Below are positions 60,482 through 64,000 of a stretch of 64,000 bases of DNA, one piece after another. The translations under genes were made by a program, and so were the position numbers. Each line of letters starts with the position of its first letter. The stretch's first letter is position 1. The notes below the pieces were generated by a model. That model saw nothing but the letters and a program-made list of their open reading frames with translations. It had not been told where the DNA came from and did no database searches. This stretch comes from Flavobacterium sp. H122 (GTDB lineage Bacteria; Bacteroidota; Bacteroidia; Flavobacteriales; Flavobacteriaceae): NCBI RefSeq assembly GCF_004959765.1, contig NZ_SJZD01000005.1, positions 113,543-177,542 of the forward strand. Direction: 5' to 3'.

Positions 60482-60757
60482 TTGACTCGAGAAGAACTTG
60501 ACCCAATAATAGAAAAAGTAGCTAAAGAACTTGAATGGACATCTTATGTAGTAAACAAAAAAATGATAATCGCTAAAACACATCCAAATTTCTTTTCAGG
60601 AAGTTGGGGTGAACAAATAACAATATTGTTTGACAAAAATCAAGTTTTAGTGAATAGTATTTGTGATCCAGACAAACGAAGCTCCGTTGTGTCAATGGGA
60701 CGAAACACAAAGAACATGAATAGATTAATCGAAGAAATAATAAAAGTCAGCCACTAA
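60482..60757 (+). CDS. Hypothetical protein, C-terminal part of the same likely frameshifted gene
   Basis: The frame encodes 91 residues if started at TTG 60482, although it probably has no independent start. It begins LTREELDPIIEKVAKEL, followed by THPNFFSGSWGEQITILFDKNQVLVNSICDPDKR, split here as two adjoining strands of a small alpha/beta domain. Its final codons and TAA are contributed by repeat copy B. See the previous entry for the frameshift reading. Confidence 0.6.
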   Translation: MTREELDPIIEKVAKELEWTSYVVNKKMIIAKTHPNFFSGSWGEQITILFDKNQVLVNSICDPDKRSSVVSMGRNTKNMNRLIEEIIKVSH

Positions 60758-60867
60758 CTGCGGTTTGTGCCATTGCCAGACTTGATTGTACCACCTAATT
60801 TTATCCGAAAATCGGCTTTGTTTTGTACTTGCAAACTATTGTGATATATTTACGCAACGGCGACAAA
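60750..60867. repeat. 118-bp direct repeat, copy B
   Basis: It begins GCCACTAACTGCGG and ends GCAACGGCGACAAA. The 5' TTTGTGCCATTGC is nearly the reverse complement of the 3' GCAACGGCGACAAA (one mismatch, one bulge), so the unit is an imperfect palindrome. Two of its differences from copy A improve this pairing. Confidence 0.9.
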
Positions 60868-60916
60868 TACGGCGAAAAGTTGCAAAAACCATTAAATAAC
60901 GCAACTAAAAAAAGCC

Positions 60917-61579
60917 ATGGGAATCGGGAGACGGAATTTTTTAAAACTAACTGGCTTAGCAGTTGCCGGTCTTGCTATCAATCCATTACAATCAGTAATC
61001 ACAAATAACAATATCTACATAAATAAAAAATTAGGAATTCTTTTCTATAAACCAAATGATTGGGGATTCATAAATATTAAAGATTTTGGCAAACTTAAAA
61101 ATGAACAAATTTTAGGCAATGGCTGGGAAGATTATAAAGAAGAAGTCTGGGAAGATTTAGGAGATCCAATCTGTATAATAACAAAGTATTATCAAGATCT
61201 TGAAGAAAACAAAGGTATTTTTTCACCAACAATAACCCTAAACATAACTCCTAAGGAGGAACTGGAATCGTATGGTTTCAATAGTTTTGAAGAATTGATG
61301 GAATTGTCGGAAAAAGGAGTAGCACAAATTCTTAGAGATTTTAAAGTTGTGAAACGTTATGAACCATTTTTAATTAGTGGTAACAAGTTTTATGAATGTG
61401 ACTCTGAATACCTGTTTGAACATATTGAAATAAATGAGCCATTAAAAGTTGAGCTTAAAACTTTAAAAACAGAACACAATGGTTTTTATTACGATTTTAA
61501 CTTTCATCAATCAAAAGCTCAAAATCAAATCGCATCTATAGAGTTTGAAAATTTCAAAAAAACTATTAAGTTGCTATAA
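60917..61579 (+). CDS. Tat-exported hypothetical protein
   Basis: The protein has 220 residues. The start MGIGRRNFLKLTGLAVAGLA is a twin-arginine signal (RRNFLK) followed by a moderately hydrophobic stretch. The mature protein has paired aromatic and acidic segments (GILFYKPNDWGFINIKDFG, then GNGWEDYKEEVWEDLGDP) and no recognised catalytic motif. Tat export suggests folding or a cofactor before export. Function unknown. The 259 bp after it hold no gene and no strong structure. Confidence 0.75.
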   Translation: MGIGRRNFLKLTGLAVAGLAINPLQSVITNNNIYINKKLGILFYKPNDWGFINIKDFGKLKNEQILGNGWEDYKEEVWEDLGDPICIITKYYQDLEENKGIFSPTITLNITPKEELESYGFNSFEELMELSEKGVAQILRDFKVVKRYEPFLISGNKFYECDSEYLFEHIEINEPLKVELKTLKTEHNGFYYDFNFHQSKAQNQIASIEFENFKKTIKLL

Positions 61580-61838
61580 CTGCTCACAACATCAGAATAG
61601 AATTTTGTTTAAAAACTTTAGTTTTTTGTGAACAAAATACCTTTTTTTGATTTCATACATAGAAAAAAATATCTTTCTTCTCAACACAAGCAACTTTACG
61701 AATTTTCATACATTTGAATTATACAACTGAAACTTCGGTTTTATAAAAAAGATGCCTTGGATTAAATTGAATTAGCGGTTGACAAATTTTCACCGGCATA
61801 AATCAACAAACCGTATCAGTAATAATTTTACCATATAA

Positions 61839-62255
61839 ATGAAAAAGTACCTATTGAAAACATTTTTCAGGATTATCGGATACAGTGTGCTGCTGACTTT
61901 CATTTTCACTCTTATTATACAGATTTTTATTGTGGAGCATGGAGAAAAAATGAGGAACTGTTATATGCCATTATTTACAGAAATAATATTTTCGGGATTT
62001 TCACTTTTTATTTCGTTGGCTTCCATCACCATATTTCTTACTTTTTTTAAAAAAATAATTCATAATGATATATTCTCTCTTTTATCATTCGTCTTATTAC
62101 CTTTAATAGCTTCCTATATAATACTGCTTTTTTTAGCAGATGAAGAGGGAAACTACATTTTGCTGTTTATCTGTGCGCTACTATTCCCTGTCTGGGTTTT
62201 AATTATTTGGGAATATTATAAATTCAATAAAATAAAAAAGAATTTCGAGAAGTAA
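61839..62255 (+). CDS. Small hypothetical membrane protein
   Basis: The protein has 138 residues with four hydrophobic segments (about 8-30, 45-68, 76-98 and 103-125) and a basic C-terminus (YYKFNKIKKNFEK). No family is recognised. It is a single gene in the accessory run. Confidence 0.7.
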   Translation: MKKYLLKTFFRIIGYSVLLTFIFTLIIQIFIVEHGEKMRNCYMPLFTEIIFSGFSLFISLASITIFLTFFKKIIHNDIFSLLSFVLLPLIASYIILLFLADEEGNYILLFICALLFPVWVLIIWEYYKFNKIKKNFEK

Positions 62256-62351
62256 AAAACTACCGTTGCAAGTTGTTTTTGAATATCACAAGTAAAGGAT
62301 TACCACTACAGGCAAAACATCAAAACATTTCACGGACAATCTGAATCAACA

Positions 62352-63305
62352 ATGAAAAAACTGATTTTAATAATTATACTATTCATATTCAAACTGAGTT
62401 TTGGACAAACAGAATTTGCAGCTCCATTTGAATTATCAAAAAACAGAAAATTATCAGTCGATGCATTTACAGTTTTCGAAACTAATAAATATCTGGATTT
62501 CAAAGAAAAAGACTCATTGGTAGAAATAATAAATGATTCCGTTTACAAAAAAACTGATCTGAACAATTATTTCGGATACAAAAAAAATTGGATTGAAATA
62601 GAAAATGAAACCTTTGAAACATATAAACTTGGTGATGAAAAATACAACTATTCTTTTCATGACAACACAATGACCCAAACGTATACGAAATTTGGAAGTT
62701 ATGGTGTGAGAAGAGAAATAAAAACAGTTTATAATTTGAAAGGATTTATCATCAATCGGGAGGAGAAAGTATTTGTTGGTGCTAATTATAATGAAACTAG
62801 AATAATCATAAACCAATTTGATGATAAAAACAGAGTTTTGAAAATAACTCAAAAAACAGAATATGAAAATAAAAAACAAAATACCGAATCTGTAATAGAT
62901 GTTGTTTACAACAAAAACAGCATAAAAATATCAAGTGCTGATGGAACTATTGTCTGCCGGTTTATAAAAGACAAAAACTCAATCGGGTTTATCTCCAAAT
63001 TAAGTCCCAGAGCAACAGCAGATGCTTTTATGTATGCAATCGGCCGGAATCGTCCTGACCAAGCCAAAGAATTCTGCACTGAGAAAATGGCGAAAAAGGT
63101 TCAGGAAATTTCAGATTTAAAAAAACAGATTGTGAGCGTGAGTTTTAAAGAAGGAACTGATAAATATTCACAATACAACGTAAAAATAAATGATATCTGG
63201 GAAATAAAATTTTCTACAAACGAAACAGAAAAATACAAAGTGAATCTAACGATAATCAAACAGCCCAATGGCTGGAAAATTGATGAGTGTAAAATTGAAA
63301 AATAA
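62352..63305 (+). CDS. Secreted hypothetical protein
   Basis: The protein has 317 residues with signal peptide MKKLILIIILFIFKLSFGQ. The middle is a beta-rich repeat-like region (TQTYTKFGSYGVRREIKTVYN, then NQFDDKNRVLKITQKTEY), reminiscent of RHS/YD-type exported proteins but without clear repeats. The C-terminal 100 residues (SPRATADAFMYAIGRNRPDQAKEFC) resemble a DUF4878/NTF2-like lipoprotein domain. No function can be assigned. Confidence 0.72.
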   Translation: MKKLILIIILFIFKLSFGQTEFAAPFELSKNRKLSVDAFTVFETNKYLDFKEKDSLVEIINDSVYKKTDLNNYFGYKKNWIEIENETFETYKLGDEKYNYSFHDNTMTQTYTKFGSYGVRREIKTVYNLKGFIINREEKVFVGANYNETRIIINQFDDKNRVLKITQKTEYENKKQNTESVIDVVYNKNSIKISSADGTIVCRFIKDKNSIGFISKLSPRATADAFMYAIGRNRPDQAKEFCTEKMAKKVQEISDLKKQIVSVSFKEGTDKYSQYNVKINDIWEIKFSTNETEKYKVNLTIIKQPNGWKIDECKIEK

Positions 63306-63336
63306 CAACCAGCAACAAATAAGCAAAAACTAAATA

Positions 63337-64000
63337 ATGACAAGACTATTTTTAGTTGCATTGGCTTCAATCACTTTACTGGCATCCTGTTCAGCCAACA
63401 AAAAACAATCCGGAGAATTTACAATTGAGAATACTGCCGACACGACTTTTTCAAAACAAAGTGTTTTAAAAATCAAAAGTTTAGACAATGCCGTTTTTGA
63501 TGCTGCAACCTTTACCGGTAATGACAAAATAGAAATTAAGTACCGTTTATTTAAACCAAAAAAACAGAAAAACAATAAAAAATATCCTTTAGTAGTGCTT
63601 TTTCATGGTTCAGGAGCGGTTGGGACAGACAATAAATCGCAGCTTGGAATTTTGGCAAAACTTTTTGCAGTTCCTGACATTCAGGAGAAATACCCTGCTT
63701 ATATACTGGCGCCTCAATTTCCCACCCGCTCTTCTGATTATCAAAAAGACACCAAAAGAAATTTACTTTCGTCAACATCAAGACCATGTCTTACTACAGT
63801 ATTTCAACTTATCGATTCTCTTAAGTCGAATTTGAACATTGACCATAAAAGAATTTATGTCATTGGCTTTTCAATGGGAGGTTCAACCGTTATCAATTCG
63901 TTAGCTGCAAAACCGGAATTATTTGCCGCAGGAATCAGTATTTCGGGGATACCGCAGTTTGACAAAACTCAGGAATTGAAAAACACTCCTATTTGGCTGA
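63337..64000 (+). CDS. Lipoprotein esterase/hydrolase of the alpha/beta fold, C-terminus beyond the window
   Basis: The frame runs from ATG 63337 to the window end, giving 221 complete codons. The lipoprotein signal MTRLFLVALASITLLASC ends at Cys18. VVLFHGSGAVGTDN is the oxyanion region and YVIGFSMGGSTVINSL is the nucleophile elbow with the catalytic Ser. YILAPQFPTRSSDYQ before it is typical of exported esterases resembling PHB depolymerases or dienelactone hydrolases. The acid and His would lie beyond the edge. The substrate may be a polymer or polysaccharide ester. Confidence 0.8.
   Translation, partial: MTRLFLVALASITLLASCSANKKQSGEFTIENTADTTFSKQSVLKIKSLDNAVFDAATFTGNDKIEIKYRLFKPKKQKNNKKYPLVVLFHGSGAVGTDNKSQLGILAKLFAVPDIQEKYPAYILAPQFPTRSSDYQKDTKRNLLSSTSRPCLTTVFQLIDSLKSNLNIDHKRIYVIGFSMGGSTVINSLAAKPELFAAGISISGIPQFDKTQELKNTPIWL

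Noticed and set aside
60823-61008. 61-codon plus-strand frame in and after repeat copy B
   Set aside because: It mostly covers repeat DNA and overlaps the Tat-signal gene in another frame.

Overview
The window comes from a member of the Bacteroidota, most likely Flavobacterium or a close relative in the Flavobacteriaceae. The DNA is AT-rich. Recognisable promoters have the Bacteroidota -7 form TAnnTTTG, and starts lack a strong Shine-Dalgarno sequence. Many exported proteins have short signal peptides ending in Ala/Ser-Gln. The gene order parA-parB-DUF5683-dapB-lepB-wbqC-EEP-rhomboid-rhomboid-mutL is a familiar flavobacterial block. No tRNA, rRNA, CRISPR array or complete insertion sequence was seen.

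Layout. 1-3.6 kb: a WG-repeat protein cut by the window edge, a tyrosine ammonia-lyase and a divergent flavin halogenase-like enzyme, probably the end of a flexirubin-type pigment cluster. 3.7-11.1 kb: uridine kinase, a DivIC-like protein and methylmalonyl-CoA mutase, whose two subunit genes are separated by two secreted proteins and a YhcG-family nuclease. 11.2-17.5 kb: an AraC-type regulator, an erythromycin-esterase-like protein, a large VIT/vWA/DUF2135 fusion and an exonuclease. 17.5-20.7 kb: a TPR protein and a ribosome-repair operon (rtcB-prfH). The repair operon is preceded by a 27-codon leader ORF and mutually exclusive hairpins that look like a transcription attenuator. 20.9-26.5 kb: assorted hydrolase, nucleosidase-like, PhyH, methionine aminotransferase and SDR genes, with a small relic of the VIT/DUF2135 gene. 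26.7-37.1 kb: the conserved parAB-to-mutL block, interrupted between lepB and wbqC by a four-helix-bundle gene flanked by 29-bp inverted repeats. 37.2-58.3 kb: housekeeping genes (ribH, recF, murB, lipA, gap, a hybrid histidine kinase, a purine nucleoside phosphorylase, lpxK, a Nif3-like gene and others). 58.3-64 kb: rluF, then an accessory run of small unrelated hypothetical genes. One of these genes is flanked by 118-bp direct repeats and appears frameshifted.

The strongest candidate for something undescribed is the region upstream of rtcB. A leader peptide ORF, an antiterminator pairing and an intrinsic terminator would let failure of translation switch on a ribosome-repair operon. The structure can be read from the sequence; the mechanism is inference. 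Other notable points are the four-helix-bundle inverted-repeat element, the palindromic repeat-flanked cassette, repeat DNA absorbed in frame into ScpA, and a probable poly-T frameshift in a signal peptide.
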